A DNA stretch of 64,000 nt from Pelagibius sp040217155 (GTDB taxonomy: Bacteria > Pseudomonadota > Alphaproteobacteria > Kiloniellales > Kiloniellaceae), in assembly GCA_040217155.1 (NCBI GenBank), contig JAVJNS010000036.1, forward strand, positions 205,512-269,511. Reading direction: 5' to 3'. The position numbers and the translations under genes were made by a program. Numbering within the stretch: position 1 is the first letter of the stretch; each line of letters begins with the position of its first letter. Below the pieces are notes generated by a model, which saw only the letters and a program-made list of their open reading frames with translations, was not told the DNA's origin and did not search any database. Below, piece after piece: positions 44,209 to 52,959 of this stretch.

Positions 44209-44288
44209 GGATCGCCGGACCCCCAGGGTGTCGTCTGCCGTCATGGCAGTGACACAAAATATGGAACAAAACAAAAACCTGGGTACAT

Positions 44289-44303
44289 GTTCTAGTTTGG
44301 TTC
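44289..44303. promoter_or_regulatory. LexA box (GTTC-N7-GTTC) upstream of lexA
   Basis: GTTC-TAGTTTG-GTTC is an exact match to the alphaproteobacterial SOS box, a direct repeat with seven-base spacing. It is 81 bases before the lexA ATG and within the moeA-lexA gap. A half-matching GAAC/AAAC pair lies near 44261-44275. Confidence 0.8.
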
Positions 44304-44360
44304 TCCCCCGCCGTCAAGGGGCCTGTCCAGAACTTGTCAGGGTCACTGCCGGATCCGGGG

Positions 44361-45578
44361 TCAGAGACCCGGCACCAGGTCCGCGAAAGGGAGTACCTCC
44401 ACCAGATCGCCCTTGGCCGCCGCCGGGGCATGGGGCGGGCGGACGATGAGGCCGTCGGCGCTGGCCAGCAGCGCCATCATCGACGAATCCTGGCGGCCAT
44501 AGGGTGTCGCACGGCGCCGCCCGTCGCCGTTCACCGCAATGGTCGAGCGCAGATAGTCCTGGCGCCGATCGTTGGGCCGCAGATCGGCCCCCAGCACCAT
44601 GCGTTCCAGCGGGTGCGCCGGCACGTCGAGGCCGAGCAGGGCGTTCAGGGCCGGGCGGGCGAAAAGCAGGGCGCAGACCAGGGCGGACACCGGGTTGCCC
44701 GGCAGGCCGAGCATCGGCGTGCCGCCGAGATCGCCGAACATCAGCGGCTTGCCCGGCCGCATGGCGATCTTCCAGAAATCGAGCTCCAGGCCCTGGGCGC
44801 CGAGGACTTTCTGCACCAGGTCGTGATCGCCGACCGAAGCGCCGCCGGCGGTCAGCAGCAGGTCGGCGCCCTTGGCGCCGGCGGCCAGGGCGGCCAGCTG
44901 GTCTTCCTTGTCCGGGGCGATGCCGAGCTGGATCGGATCGCCGCCGCAGGCGCGCACGAAGGCGGCCAGGGCCAGCCCGTTGGAGCTGACGATCTGGCTC
45001 GGCCCCAGCGGCTCGCCGGGCATCACCACCTCGTCGCCGGTCGAGAGGATGGCGACGCGCGGGCGCTGGCGCACCGCGACCCAGGGATGGTTCATGGCCG
45101 CGATCAGGCCGACGTCGCGGGCGTTGAGCAGGCGTCCGGCGCGGGGCCCCGGATCGCCCTTGGCGAAGTCCAGGCCGGCGGGCCGCACGTAGGTGCCGGA
45201 CGTGCAGGTCTCCTTGACGGTGACCCTGCCGTCGCCGGCCTCGGTATCCTCCTGGATGACGATGGCATCGGCGCCCGCGGGCAGGGGCGCGCCGGTGAAG
45301 ATCCGCACCGCTTCGCCGGGGCCGAGCCGGCCGTCGAAAAGGCTGCCGGCGGGCACCGCGCCGATCACCTTCAGGCCGACCGGCACCTGCGCGACATCGG
45401 CGGCGCGCACGGCATAGCCGTCCATCGCCGAGACCGCGTGGGGCGGTTGCGTGACACGCGCCGCGATGTCTGTCGCCAGCACCCGGCCGAACGCCTCGGC
45501 GAGGCTGACGGTCTCCGCCGGCAGGGGCGCGAAGCCCTTCAGGATCCGCTCCAAGGCCTCGGCGACCGACAGCATCAC
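44361..45578 (-). CDS. moeA: Molybdopterin molybdenumtransferase
   Basis: 405 residues. It inserts molybdate into adenylylated molybdopterin. The N-terminal part has PPHAVSAMDGYAVRAADVA near residue 46, GAPLPAGADAIVIQED near 93, and TGDEVVMPGEPLGPSQI near 176; the MoaB-like domain has LTAGGASVGDHDLVQ near 258 and LGLPGNPVSALVC near 306. The start may be 45578 or the next codon. It lies downstream of moaC in the trp-moa run. Confidence 0.96.
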   Translation of the reverse strand: MMLSVAEALERILKGFAPLPAETVSLAEAFGRVLATDIAARVTQPPHAVSAMDGYAVRAADVAQVPVGLKVIGAVPAGSLFDGRLGPGEAVRIFTGAPLPAGADAIVIQEDTEAGDGRVTVKETCTSGTYVRPAGLDFAKGDPGPRAGRLLNARDVGLIAAMNHPWVAVRQRPRVAILSTGDEVVMPGEPLGPSQIVSSNGLALAAFVRACGGDPIQLGIAPDKEDQLAALAAGAKGADLLLTAGGASVGDHDLVQKVLGAQGLELDFWKIAMRPGKPLMFGDLGGTPMLGLPGNPVSALVCALLFARPALNALLGLDVPAHPLERMVLGADLRPNDRRQDYLRSTIAVNGDGRRRATPYGRQDSSMMALLASADGLIVRPPHAPAAAKGDLVEVLPFADLVPGL

Positions 45579-45591
45579 GGTGCCCCGCCCA

Positions 45592-46068
45592 TCATGGCGC
45601 CTCGTAGGTGCCGGACTTGCCGCCGGCCTTGTGGGTCAGACGCACTTCGGTGATGCGCAGGCCGCGATCCACCGCCTTGCACATATCATAGACCGTCAGC
45701 GCCGCCACCGTGGCGGCGGTCAACGCCTCCATCTCCACGCCGGTGCGGCCTTTCAGCTTGCATCTGGCGGTGATGTCGACGGCGGAGCGCGCCTCGTCGA
45801 GGGTCAGGTCGACCGTCACCGACGTCAGGGCGAGGGGATGGCACAGCGGGATCAGGTCGGGCGTGCGCTTGGCGCCCATGATGCCGGCGAGGCGCGCCAC
45901 CGAGAGCACGTCGCCCTTCTTCACGGCACCGTCGCGGATCATCGCCAGGGTTCGCGGCTGCATGATCACCGAGGCTTTGGCCTCGGCCTCGCGCTCGGTC
46001 ACCGCCTTGTCCGAGACGTCGACCATGACGGCCTTGCCCTCGGCGTCGAAGTGGGTGAACTCGGCCAT
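45592..46068 (-). CDS. moaC: Cyclic pyranopterin monophosphate synthase
   Basis: 158 residues. It forms cPMP in molybdenum cofactor synthesis, following MoaA. FTHFDAEGKAVMVDVSDK is near the N-terminus, LIPLCHPLALTSVTVDL near 72, and GVEMEALTAATVAALTVYDM near 110, including the conserved Lys/Asp active-site area. It sits between trpC and moeA, a usual alphaproteobacterial linkage. Confidence 0.97.
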   Translation of the reverse strand: MAEFTHFDAEGKAVMVDVSDKAVTEREAEAKASVIMQPRTLAMIRDGAVKKGDVLSVARLAGIMGAKRTPDLIPLCHPLALTSVTVDLTLDEARSAVDITARCKLKGRTGVEMEALTAATVAALTVYDMCKAVDRGLRITEVRLTHKAGGKSGTYEAP

Positions 46069-46072
46069 CGCT

Positions 46073-46894
46073 CTAAGCCTGTGCGGTCCGCGCCGCGACG
46101 CCCCGGCCTCGCGCCAGTCCGGCGGTGGCGGCGCTGACGTCGTGCTGGCGCATCAGAGATTCGCCGATCAGGAAGGCCCGGGCGCCGGCGGCGGCCATGC
46201 GCGCCAGGTCGGCCGGCGCGTGGAGGCCGCTTTCCGCGACCAGCAGGCGGCCGGCCGGCACCCGCGGCGCCAGCGCCTCGGTGACCGCGAGGTCGACGGC
46301 GAGGGTCTTGAGGTTGCGGTTGTTGATGCCGATCAGCGGCGACTTCAGCGCCAAGGCCCGATCCAGTTCGGCGCCGTCGTGAACCTCGACCAGAACGTCC
46401 ATGCCGAGCCCCAGGGCCGCCGCTTCCAGCTCCGCCGCCTGGGCGTCTTCGAGGGCGGCCAGGATCAGCAGGATACAGTCGGCGCCCAGCGCGCGGGCTT
46501 CTACGATCTGATAAGGATCGAGCATGAAGTCTTTGCGCAGGCAGGGCAGTGGCACCGCCGCGCGCGCCGCCGCCAGATAAGCGTCGGCGCCCTGGAAATA
46601 AGGTTCGTCGGTCAACACCGAGAGGCAGGCCGCGCCGCCGGCCAGATAGGCCCGGGCGAGGCTTGGCGGATCGAAGTCGGCGCGGATCAGACCCTTGCTC
46701 GGCGAAGCTTTCTTGATCTCGCAGATCAGCGCGTTGGCGCCTGAGGCGGCCTTGGCTTCGAGGGCGGCACGGAAGCCGCGCGGCGCGTCGGCCGCGGCGG
46801 CGCGCGCCGCCAGTTCCGACAGCGGCGTCTCAGCCTTGCGGGCGGCAATCCAGTCCAGCTTGTCGGCGCAGATTCTTGTCAGCACGTCGCTCAT
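46073..46894 (-). CDS. trpC: Indole-3-glycerol phosphate synthase
   Basis: 273 residues, a beta/alpha barrel enzyme of tryptophan synthesis. ALICEIKKASPSKGLIRADF lies near residue 56 with the catalytic Lys, LPCLRKDFMLDPYQIVEARA near 115, and LIGINNRNLKTLAVDL near 185, with VAESGLH near 215. ATGA overlap with trpD upstream. Monofunctional, not fused to TrpF. Confidence 0.97.
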   Translation of the reverse strand: MSDVLTRICADKLDWIAARKAETPLSELAARAAAADAPRGFRAALEAKAASGANALICEIKKASPSKGLIRADFDPPSLARAYLAGGAACLSVLTDEPYFQGADAYLAAARAAVPLPCLRKDFMLDPYQIVEARALGADCILLILAALEDAQAAELEAAALGLGMDVLVEVHDGAELDRALALKSPLIGINNRNLKTLAVDLAVTEALAPRVPAGRLLVAESGLHAPADLARMAAAGARAFLIGESLMRQHDVSAATAGLARGRGVAARTAQA

Positions 46895-47928
46895 GCCGGC
46901 GGCGCCTCGTTGCTGATGCGCACCAGGCGGTTGAGCACCTCCAGGGCACGGCCGGAATCCATGGCCTCCGCCGCCAGGGCCACACCCTCCTTCAAGCTGT
47001 CGGTCTTGCCGGCGACGACCAGCGCCGCGGCGCTGCCAAACAGCACGATGTCACGGTAGGCGCCGGGTTCGCCCTGCAGCATGGCGCGCAGCACCGCGGC
47101 GTTGCGGTCGCGGTCGCCGCCAACCAGGTCCTCCAGCTTCGCGCGCGGCAGGCCGGCATCCTCCGGGGTGATCTCGAAGGTCGTGACGGCGCCGTCTTTC
47201 AGTTCGGCGACCTGGGTCGGCCCCAGGGTCGAGACCTCGTCCATGCCGCCGGCGCCGTGCACCACCCAGGCGCGCTCGTGGCCGAGATCGCGCAGCACCT
47301 CGGCCAGAGGCACCAGCCACTGCGGCGCGAAGACACCGATCAGCTGATGCTTCACCTTGGCCGGGTTGGACAGCGGCCCCAGCAGGTTGAACAGGGTGCG
47401 GGTGCCGAGTTCGACGCGGGTCGGCCCGACATGGCGCATGGCGCTGTGATGACGCTGGGCCATGAGGAAGCAGGTGCCGGCCTCGACCAGGGCCTTTTCC
47501 ACCAGGGCGAAGTCGGCCTCGATGTTCACCCCCAGGGCCTCCAGCACATCGCTGGCACCGCTCTTGGAGGAGGCCGCGCGGTTGCCGTGCTTGGCCACCG
47601 GCACGCCGCAGGCGGCCACCACGAACTGGCTGCCGGTCGAGATGTTGTAGGTGCCGGTGCCGTCGCCGCCGGTGCCGCAGATGTCGATGGCGCCGTCGGG
47701 CCGGGCGATGGTGGTCATCTTGGCGCGCATCACCGTGGCGGCGCCGGCGATCTCCTCCACCGTTTCGCCGCGCACGCGCAGGGCCATGAGAAAGCCGCCC
47801 ATCTGGGACGGCGTGGCGTTGCCGGACATCATGATATCGAAGGCCCGCTCGGCCTCGCCGCGGGTCAACGCCGCCCCGCCGGCAGCCTTGCCGATCAGGC
47901 CCTTGAGATCGGTCATGTCGCCGTTCAT
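46891..47928 (-). CDS. trpD: Anthranilate phosphoribosyltransferase
   Basis: 345 residues. It transfers phosphoribosyl to anthranilate. ICGTGGDGTGTYNISTGSQF near residue 83 is the PRPP-binding GTGGD loop, KHGNRAASSKSGASDVLEAL lies near 111 and GTRTLFNLLGPLSNPA near 170. An alternative ATG four codons in (MTDLKG) is plausible. Overlaps trpC. Confidence 0.97.
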   Translation of the reverse strand: MNGDMTDLKGLIGKAAGGAALTRGEAERAFDIMMSGNATPSQMGGFLMALRVRGETVEEIAGAATVMRAKMTTIARPDGAIDICGTGGDGTGTYNISTGSQFVVAACGVPVAKHGNRAASSKSGASDVLEALGVNIEADFALVEKALVEAGTCFLMAQRHHSAMRHVGPTRVELGTRTLFNLLGPLSNPAKVKHQLIGVFAPQWLVPLAEVLRDLGHERAWVVHGAGGMDEVSTLGPTQVAELKDGAVTTFEITPEDAGLPRAKLEDLVGGDRDRNAAVLRAMLQGEPGAYRDIVLFGSAAALVVAGKTDSLKEGVALAAEAMDSGRALEVLNRLVRISNEAPPA

Positions 47929-47945
47929 CCGCTTCGGCCTTTCGT

Positions 47946-48533
47946 CTAGGCCGCCGCGGCCGGGTCGGCGAGGGCGAGAAAGTTGCGCAGCAGGGCATGG
48001 CCGTGCTCTGAGGCGATGCTTTCCGGATGGAACTGCACGCCATAGATCGGCAGCGTTCTGTGCCGCAGCCCCATGATGACACCGTCTTCCGAGCGGGCCG
48101 TCACCGCGAGCCGGTCTTCCGGGAAGGTCTCCGGATCCAGGGTCAGCGAGTGGTAGCGGGTGGCCGTCAGCGGCGAGGGCAGGCCGGCGAAAACGCCGCT
48201 GCCGTCGTGGCTCACGTCGCTCAGCTTGCCGTGCATCGGCTGCGGCGCGCGCACCACCTTGGCGCCGAAATGCTGGCCGATGGCCTGGTGGCCGAGGCAG
48301 ACGCCGAAGACCGGCACCTGGCCGGCGGCGGCGGCGATCAGTTCCAGGCAGACGCCGGCCCGGTCGGGGTCGCAGGGGCCCGGCGAGATGACGATGCCCT
48401 GGGGGCGCAGGGCCAGGGCCTCGGCCACGGTGACCTTGTCGTTGCGGCGCACCTCGACCGTCGCTCCCTCTTCGCCCAGGAAGTGGAAGAGATTGTAGGT
48501 GAAGCTGTCGTAGTTATCGATTAGCAGAAACAT
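47946..48533 (-). CDS. trpG: Anthranilate synthase glutamine amidotransferase subunit
   Basis: 195 residues, class I amidotransferase supplying ammonia to TrpE. It starts MFLLIDNYDSFTYNLFHFLG, carries the nucleophile in FGVCLGHQAIGQHFG (Cys near residue 79) and the His/Glu pair in GVQFHPESI near 169. The start at 48533 is the family start; a longer in-frame extension into the merR promoter is not supported. TrpG is usually next to TrpE, but here about 5.2 kb separates them. Confidence 0.96.
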   Translation of the reverse strand: MFLLIDNYDSFTYNLFHFLGEEGATVEVRRNDKVTVAEALALRPQGIVISPGPCDPDRAGVCLELIAAAAGQVPVFGVCLGHQAIGQHFGAKVVRAPQPMHGKLSDVSHDGSGVFAGLPSPLTATRYHSLTLDPETFPEDRLAVTARSEDGVIMGLRHRTLPIYGVQFHPESIASEHGHALLRNFLALADPAAAA

Positions 48534-48646
48534 TTCAGGTGCTTGCGCTGCGGCTTTCAGCCTTGTTATCGCCTTTGGTCGATTTCTTATAACAGGTCGC
48601 GCGGCGCGACGGAAAGCCGCCAAATCCTGGCGCTGCGACAGATCGC

Positions 48647-48677
48647 TTGACCTTATAGTAACTAGAAGGTTCATATT
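48647..48677 (+). promoter_or_regulatory. MerR-family promoter with 19-bp spacer and dyad
   Basis: TTGACC (48647-48652), 19 bases, CATATT (48672-48677). The spacer carries ACCTTATAGTAACTAGAAGG plus T (48650-48670), a near-perfect ACCTT...AAGGT dyad typical of CueR/HmrR operators. It directly precedes the MerR-family gene at 48710, so that gene probably controls itself. Confidence 0.8.
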
Positions 48678-48709
48678 CCGCACCGCAATAGAGTACAAGG
48701 GAGTTCGAC

Positions 48710-49129
48710 ATGAACATCGGTACCGTGGCCCGCCAGTCCGGTGTCCCATCCAAGACCATCCGTTACTATGAATCCGTCGGACTGATCGACCCCGCCGACC
48801 GCTCTTCCGCGGGCTACCGGGTCTACGGCAGGCACGACGTCGAGACCCTGCGCTTCGTGCAGCGCGCGCGCAGTCTCGGGTTTTCCGTTGACGAAGTCGG
48901 CAACCTGCTGGCGCTGTGGCGCGACCGATCGCGCAGCAGCGGCGAGGTCAAGACGCTGGCCCGCCACCGGGTCGCCGACATCGATCGCAAGATGGCCGAA
49001 CTGGCGGAGATGCGCGATACGCTATTACACCTCATGGAGCACTGTCACGGCGACGAGCGGCCCGATTGCCCGATCCTGCAAGGGTTGGCCGGCAGGACGG
49101 CGACGGAACCGACCGTGCTTGAGAGTTAG
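48710..49129 (+). CDS. MerR-family copper-type regulator (CueR/HmrR-like)
   Basis: 139 residues. N-terminal winged HTH MNIGTVARQSGVPSKTIRYY, then the dimerisation helix, and the metal loop CHGDERPDCPILQGL near residue 112, a Cys-x7-Cys arrangement as in Cu(I)/Ag(I)-sensing CueR and HmrR. It lacks the third Cys of MerR. No copper ATPase or oxidase gene is adjacent, so any target lies elsewhere or the gene is an orphan. Confidence 0.88.
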   Translation: MNIGTVARQSGVPSKTIRYYESVGLIDPADRSSAGYRVYGRHDVETLRFVQRARSLGFSVDEVGNLLALWRDRSRSSGEVKTLARHRVADIDRKMAELAEMRDTLLHLMEHCHGDERPDCPILQGLAGRTATEPTVLES

Positions 49130-49171
49130 AGCGCCGCTTCGTTAACCATCCCATGCTAGGCTTCGCCCGCC

Positions 49172-50350
49172 ATGAACAAGGGCGATTCGCATAAATCACA
49201 ACCGGCCCGGCAGGCCGGCGCCGAGGCGCTGTGGAATGCCGCCGCCGTCGCCGGTCTGCTCGTCATCGGGGTGCTGCTCGGCGGCATCGCGGGGGTGTTT
49301 CTCGACCGCCAGGGGCTGCTCGGCGTGGCCCCGGCTGAGCCGCCAACCGCGGCCATCCAAAACGACCCGCCGGCGGCGGCAGAGCTGCCGAAGCCGCGCC
49401 TGCTGACCGCCGCGCCCGAGCTCGACCGCGAAGTTCTGGAGGCCCAGTATCACGAGATGCTGCGGCGGGACCGCGACAGCGCCCCGGCCGAGGACATCGC
49501 CACGCTTCCCGGCGGCTGGCAGGGGGATACCGCGGCGCGCGATCCGGCGGCGTCTCTGCCGGTGATCGCCGTTCCCGACCGCAAAGAGTCGGGCGCGCCG
49601 CTGTGGCAGCACAACGCGGTGGCGGTGGCGGCGCCGGGCGAGCGGCCGATGATCGCCATCGTGCTCGACGACGTCGGCGTTAATCGCCGCGGCGCCCGTA
49701 AGGCCATCGCCCTGCCGGGGCCGCTGACGCTGTCGTTCATGACCTATGCGGACAGGCTTGAGGAAATGACCGAAGCGGCCCGCGCGGCCGGTCACGAACT
49801 GATGCTGCACGTGCCGATGCAGCCGCGCGACGCCGCCTACGATCCGGGCCCCAATGTGCTGCGCGACGACCTGCCGGGCGCCGAGTTGCTGCAGCGCCTG
49901 ACCTGGGGTCTGGACCGCTTCGACGGCTATGTCGGCGCCAACAACCACATGGGCAGCCGCTTCACCGCCTCGCCGGAGGGCATGGCCCTGGTAATGGCGG
50001 AGTTGAAAGCGCGCGGCCTGCTGTTTCTCGACTCGCTGACCGCCGCCGAGTCGGTCGCGGGCGGCGCCGCCGCCCGCGCCGGGATCCCCTATGCGGTGCG
50101 CGACATCTTCCTCGACAACGAACCCGACGACCCGGCTTCGATCCATCGTCAACTGGCGTTGCTCGAACAGAAGGCGCGCGCGCAGGGTTATGCCGTGGGC
50201 ATCGGCCATCCGCACGATGCGACGCTGGCGGCGCTCAGCGAGTGGATCCCCGAGATGCGGGCGCGCGGTTTCACGCTGGTGCCTATCTCCGCCATCGTGC
50301 GTCACCGCCAGCGCCTGGCCACCGAACCCCAGTCGGCGCAATCCGGCTAG
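49172..50350 (+). CDS. Divergent polysaccharide deacetylase family protein (YibQ/DUF610)
   Basis: 392 residues. There is one transmembrane helix near residues 24-45, a Pro/Ala-rich linker to about 140, then the NodB-like domain: IAIVLDDVGVNRRGARKAI near 165, LMLHVPMQPRD near 215, NNHMGSRFTAS near 262 and a late His in GIGHPHDATLAAL near 345. This is the YibQ/DUF610 family, envelope-located proteins of uncertain substrate, often found near divisome or peptidoglycan genes. Confidence 0.88.
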   Translation: MNKGDSHKSQPARQAGAEALWNAAAVAGLLVIGVLLGGIAGVFLDRQGLLGVAPAEPPTAAIQNDPPAAAELPKPRLLTAAPELDREVLEAQYHEMLRRDRDSAPAEDIATLPGGWQGDTAARDPAASLPVIAVPDRKESGAPLWQHNAVAVAAPGERPMIAIVLDDVGVNRRGARKAIALPGPLTLSFMTYADRLEEMTEAARAAGHELMLHVPMQPRDAAYDPGPNVLRDDLPGAELLQRLTWGLDRFDGYVGANNHMGSRFTASPEGMALVMAELKARGLLFLDSLTAAESVAGGAAARAGIPYAVRDIFLDNEPDDPASIHRQLALLEQKARAQGYAVGIGHPHDATLAALSEWIPEMRARGFTLVPISAIVRHRQRLATEPQSAQSG

Positions 50351-51309
50351 AGTTTCTCTCTTCTCGCTGGAGGTCTTGCAATCGGCTTCCCTGAAGAGGC
50401 GATGTCGCGCTTCTCCCGCGTTTCGCCTCGCAGCAGGGCGTGATACTTGCCGATCTCCTGTGACATGAAATCGAAGAACGCTCGGACCTTGGACTGCTTG
50501 TGAAGCCGCGGGTGCGTGAGCATCCAGAAGTCACCGGTAAGGCCGGGCAGGGGATCGACGACCCGGACCAGGGTGGGCTCAGGATCGCCTATGTGGCAGG
50601 GGAGAACGGCCAAACCGAAGCCTGACTGCGCAGCGAACAGCAATCCCAGCACGCTGCTGCTGCGGCTGACGATTTCACAGCGCGGCGCCACGCGGCGCAG
50701 CCATAGCGCCGGCTTGATGTGCTCTATCGGGCCCTCGAAGCCAACCACCTTGTGGTCGTTGATCGCTTCCGGAAGGGCCGGAGTACCGGCACGGTCCAGG
50801 TATCCCTGACTGGCATAAACGGCCCAGCAGATGTTCGAGAGCTTGCGGCCCACCAGGTTGTCGCTACCCGGCGGTCCGGCCCGCAAAGCCACCTCGGCTT
50901 CGCCGCTAGCAAGGTCTTGGTAGCGATCTTCGATCAGCAGGGAGATCCTGATACCTGGGTTCTGCCGGTGAAACTCGTTGATAAGTTGCGGCACCAGGCC
51001 CAATGCCATGCCCTCAGCCGTGGTCACGCGCAGGGTTTCGGTAAAGCCTTTCTCCAGCGACGCGGCGTGCGACTTCAATGACAATACCGCGGTCTCAACA
51101 GCAGCGGCGTCCGGCATCAGCCTTTCGCCTTCCGGGGTCAGATGGTAGCCGTCGCGGCGCTTGTAAAAGAGCTGTACGCCGAGGGCGGCCTCCAGAGTCG
51201 TAAGACGGCGCACTACCGTGGACTGATTGACGACGAGACTGCGCGCCGCTGCCGACGTCGTACCGGCGCGGGCCACTGCCAGAAAATAGCGCAAGTCGTT
51301 CCAGTCCAT
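50347..51309 (-). CDS. LysR-type transcriptional regulator
   Basis: 320 residues. HTH MDWNDLRYFLAVARAGTTSA, then VNQSTVVRRLTTLEAALGVQ, effector domain from about 90. The ATG at 51309 gives the typical MDWNDLRYF start. Divergent from the GNAT gene (120 bases between the start codons), which is its likely target. Its stop overlaps the convergent deacetylase gene by four bases. Unrelated in detail to the LysR at 15245. Confidence 0.9.
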   Translation of the reverse strand: MDWNDLRYFLAVARAGTTSAAARSLVVNQSTVVRRLTTLEAALGVQLFYKRRDGYHLTPEGERLMPDAAAVETAVLSLKSHAASLEKGFTETLRVTTAEGMALGLVPQLINEFHRQNPGIRISLLIEDRYQDLASGEAEVALRAGPPGSDNLVGRKLSNICWAVYASQGYLDRAGTPALPEAINDHKVVGFEGPIEHIKPALWLRRVAPRCEIVSRSSSVLGLLFAAQSGFGLAVLPCHIGDPEPTLVRVVDPLPGLTGDFWMLTHPRLHKQSKVRAFFDFMSQEIGKYHALLRGETREKRDIASSGKPIARPPARREKL

Positions 51310-51428
51310 AGCAGAGGGACTATGCATTTTTGCCGAACGGTACGCCACAAATACTGATGGCGAAGGGTGCCGGCTTCCTATATTTCCCCGCCGCTACACC
51401 GGAACCCTTTTTTGAGCGAGACCAGACG

Positions 51429-52289
51429 ATGACCATTCAGCTTCGCGCCGCGGCGCCGTCAGATGCCGAGGCCTGCGGCGGCATCATGTTCAAGGCCTTC
51501 GAAGCCATTGCCCGGGAGCATGGCTTCACCCCCGATTTTCCTTCGGCAGAAGCCGCTGCCGGCCTTGCCGCCAACTTGATCGGCAATCCCGCGGTCTTCG
51601 GCGTGGTGGCCGAGCAGGCGGGGCGTATCGTCGGCTCGAACTTCATGAGCGAGACCGATGCCATTCGCGGTGTCGGCCCCATTACCGTGGATCCCGCGGT
51701 TCAAGGCCGCGGTGTCGGCCGCCGGCTGATGCAGGAAGTCATCGAGCGGGCAGGTGCCAAGTCCGGCGTTCGCCTGCTCCAGGACGCCTTCAACATGCGC
51801 TCCTATGGTCTCTATGCTTCATTGGGGTTCGAGGTGCGCGAGCCGGTTCTGGTGATGACCGGCCGCCCGGCGGGCAAGCCCGCGCCGGGCGGGCGGGTGC
51901 GTGTCCTGACTTTGACGGACCTGGACAGCTGTGCGGAGTTGTCCCGGAGAGTGCTCGGTGTTTCCCGACGCCAGGACCTTGTGGACGCCCTCGGCAATCT
52001 TTCGCCCCTCGTGGCCGAGAGAGACGGAAGTATCACCGGCTACATGACCGCGCCGACTTTCTGGATCGCCAATCACGGCATCGGCGAAACGGATGAGGAC
52101 CTGCGCAACCTCATTCTGAGTGCGGCTGAATCTTCAGACTCGGTGTCTTTTCTGCTGCCAACACGCCAGAGCGCACTGCTGCGCTGGTGCCTCGACCAGG
52201 GGCTGCGGGCCGTCAAACCGATGACCCTCATGTCGCTGGGTGAGTATCGTCGTCCGTCCGGCGCCTACATGCCTTCAGTCTTTTATTGA
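51429..52289 (+). CDS. GNAT family N-acetyltransferase
   Basis: 286 residues. The N-terminal GNAT domain covers about residues 1-140, with the acetyl-CoA loop QGRGVGRRLM near 98 and SYGLYASLGFEVREPVLVM near 124. The second half (about 155-286) resembles the degenerate second GNAT domain of two-domain acetyltransferases. Substrate unknown. The ATG at 51429 follows a plausible ribosome-binding site (GAGCGAG). The next gene begins 16 bases later. Confidence 0.85.
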   Translation: MTIQLRAAAPSDAEACGGIMFKAFEAIAREHGFTPDFPSAEAAAGLAANLIGNPAVFGVVAEQAGRIVGSNFMSETDAIRGVGPITVDPAVQGRGVGRRLMQEVIERAGAKSGVRLLQDAFNMRSYGLYASLGFEVREPVLVMTGRPAGKPAPGGRVRVLTLTDLDSCAELSRRVLGVSRRQDLVDALGNLSPLVAERDGSITGYMTAPTFWIANHGIGETDEDLRNLILSAAESSDSVSFLLPTRQSALLRWCLDQGLRAVKPMTLMSLGEYRRPSGAYMPSVFY

Positions 52290-52304
52290 GAAGTGGGTTC
52301 AGCA

Positions 52305-52748
52305 ATGGAAGCTCAAAACATGGTGACAACTCAGAAAGGGTGCTGCTTTTGCGGCGACGTGGAAATCGAGGCGACCGGGACGCCGCTGGAAATAGGTTAT
52401 TGCCATTGCAGTTCCTGCCGCGCCTATTCCGGCGCGCCGGTAACCTCCTTCATTCTCTGGAAGGCGGAACAGGTCCGCGTCGTCAGAGGCGAAGAATTGA
52501 TCGGCCACTTCAACAAGACCGGCATGAGCGACAGGCAGTTCTGCACCCGCTGCGGCGGTCACCTCCTGGCCGGGCACCCGGACATGGGACTGACGGACGT
52601 GCATGCCGCGATATTGCCAGGCGTGCCCTTCCACCCGACGGTTCATTTGAACTACGGTGAAACCGTGCTGCCGATTCGCGATGGCCTGCCGAAGCTGAAA
52701 GATTTTCCGGCCGAGGTCGGTGGATCCGGAGAAATTCTCCCGGAATAG
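52305..52748 (+). CDS. GFA family (glutathione-dependent formaldehyde-activating-like) zinc protein
   Basis: 147 residues. The zinc-binding cysteines are in GCCFCGDVEIEATG, YCHCSSCRAYSGAP and FCTRCGGHLLAGHP, the standard Gfa/CENP-V pattern. The family was named for S-hydroxymethylglutathione formation, but most members have no proven reaction. Cotranscription with the GNAT gene is likely (16-base gap). A strong hairpin follows. Confidence 0.9.
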   Translation: MEAQNMVTTQKGCCFCGDVEIEATGTPLEIGYCHCSSCRAYSGAPVTSFILWKAEQVRVVRGEELIGHFNKTGMSDRQFCTRCGGHLLAGHPDMGLTDVHAAILPGVPFHPTVHLNYGETVLPIRDGLPKLKDFPAEVGGSGEILPE

Positions 52749-52766
52749 GTTTCCCAGAAACTCAAA

Positions 52767-52788
52767 GGGGCCGCCTCTCGGCGGCCCC
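52767..52788. terminator. Strong bidirectional hairpin after the GFA gene
   Basis: GGGGCCGCC-TCTC-GGCGGCCCC is a perfect nine-pair GC stem with a four-base loop. Read on the minus strand it is followed by TTTGAGTTT, so it suits termination of the mini-gene transcript as well as the GFA transcript. Confidence 0.75.
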
Positions 52789-52842
52789 TCCATGAGCTGG
52801 TTCAGTCGTGGGCCCCGACAACGGGGTCCCGCTTCGAAGGTG

Positions 52843-52923
52843 TTACGAGTCGGAAGAAGGCTGCTCCATCAAACCCGTAAAACATCCAAGGCCCTGCGAC
52901 TTCACCGAAATCTCATGCGACAT
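52843..52923 (-). CDS. Candidate 26-residue peptide gene
   Basis: The peptide starts MSHEISVKSQGLGCFTGL and ends MEQPSSDS. The ribosome-binding site (minus strand, 52925-52938) is AAAGGAGGTGATCC, complementary over 14 bases to the 3' end of 16S rRNA, at ideal spacing. A sigma-70-like promoter lies upstream and a strong hairpin terminator downstream. I do not recognise the peptide. It has one Cys, a Gly-rich centre and an acidic/Ser tail. It could be a standalone small protein, a modified-peptide precursor or a translational decoy. It is not part of either neighbour. Confidence 0.5.
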   Translation of the reverse strand: MSHEISVKSQGLGCFTGLMEQPSSDS

Positions 52924-52959
52924 TGGATCACCTCCTTTCAGCTGTTGAACAGAATTGAA

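Noticed and set aside
52921..52939. TTGGATCACCTCCTTTC looks like the 3' end of 16S rRNA
   Set aside because: Only about 17 bases match and the preceding bases do not resemble 16S helix 45. It is better explained as a strong Shine-Dalgarno sequence on the minus strand.
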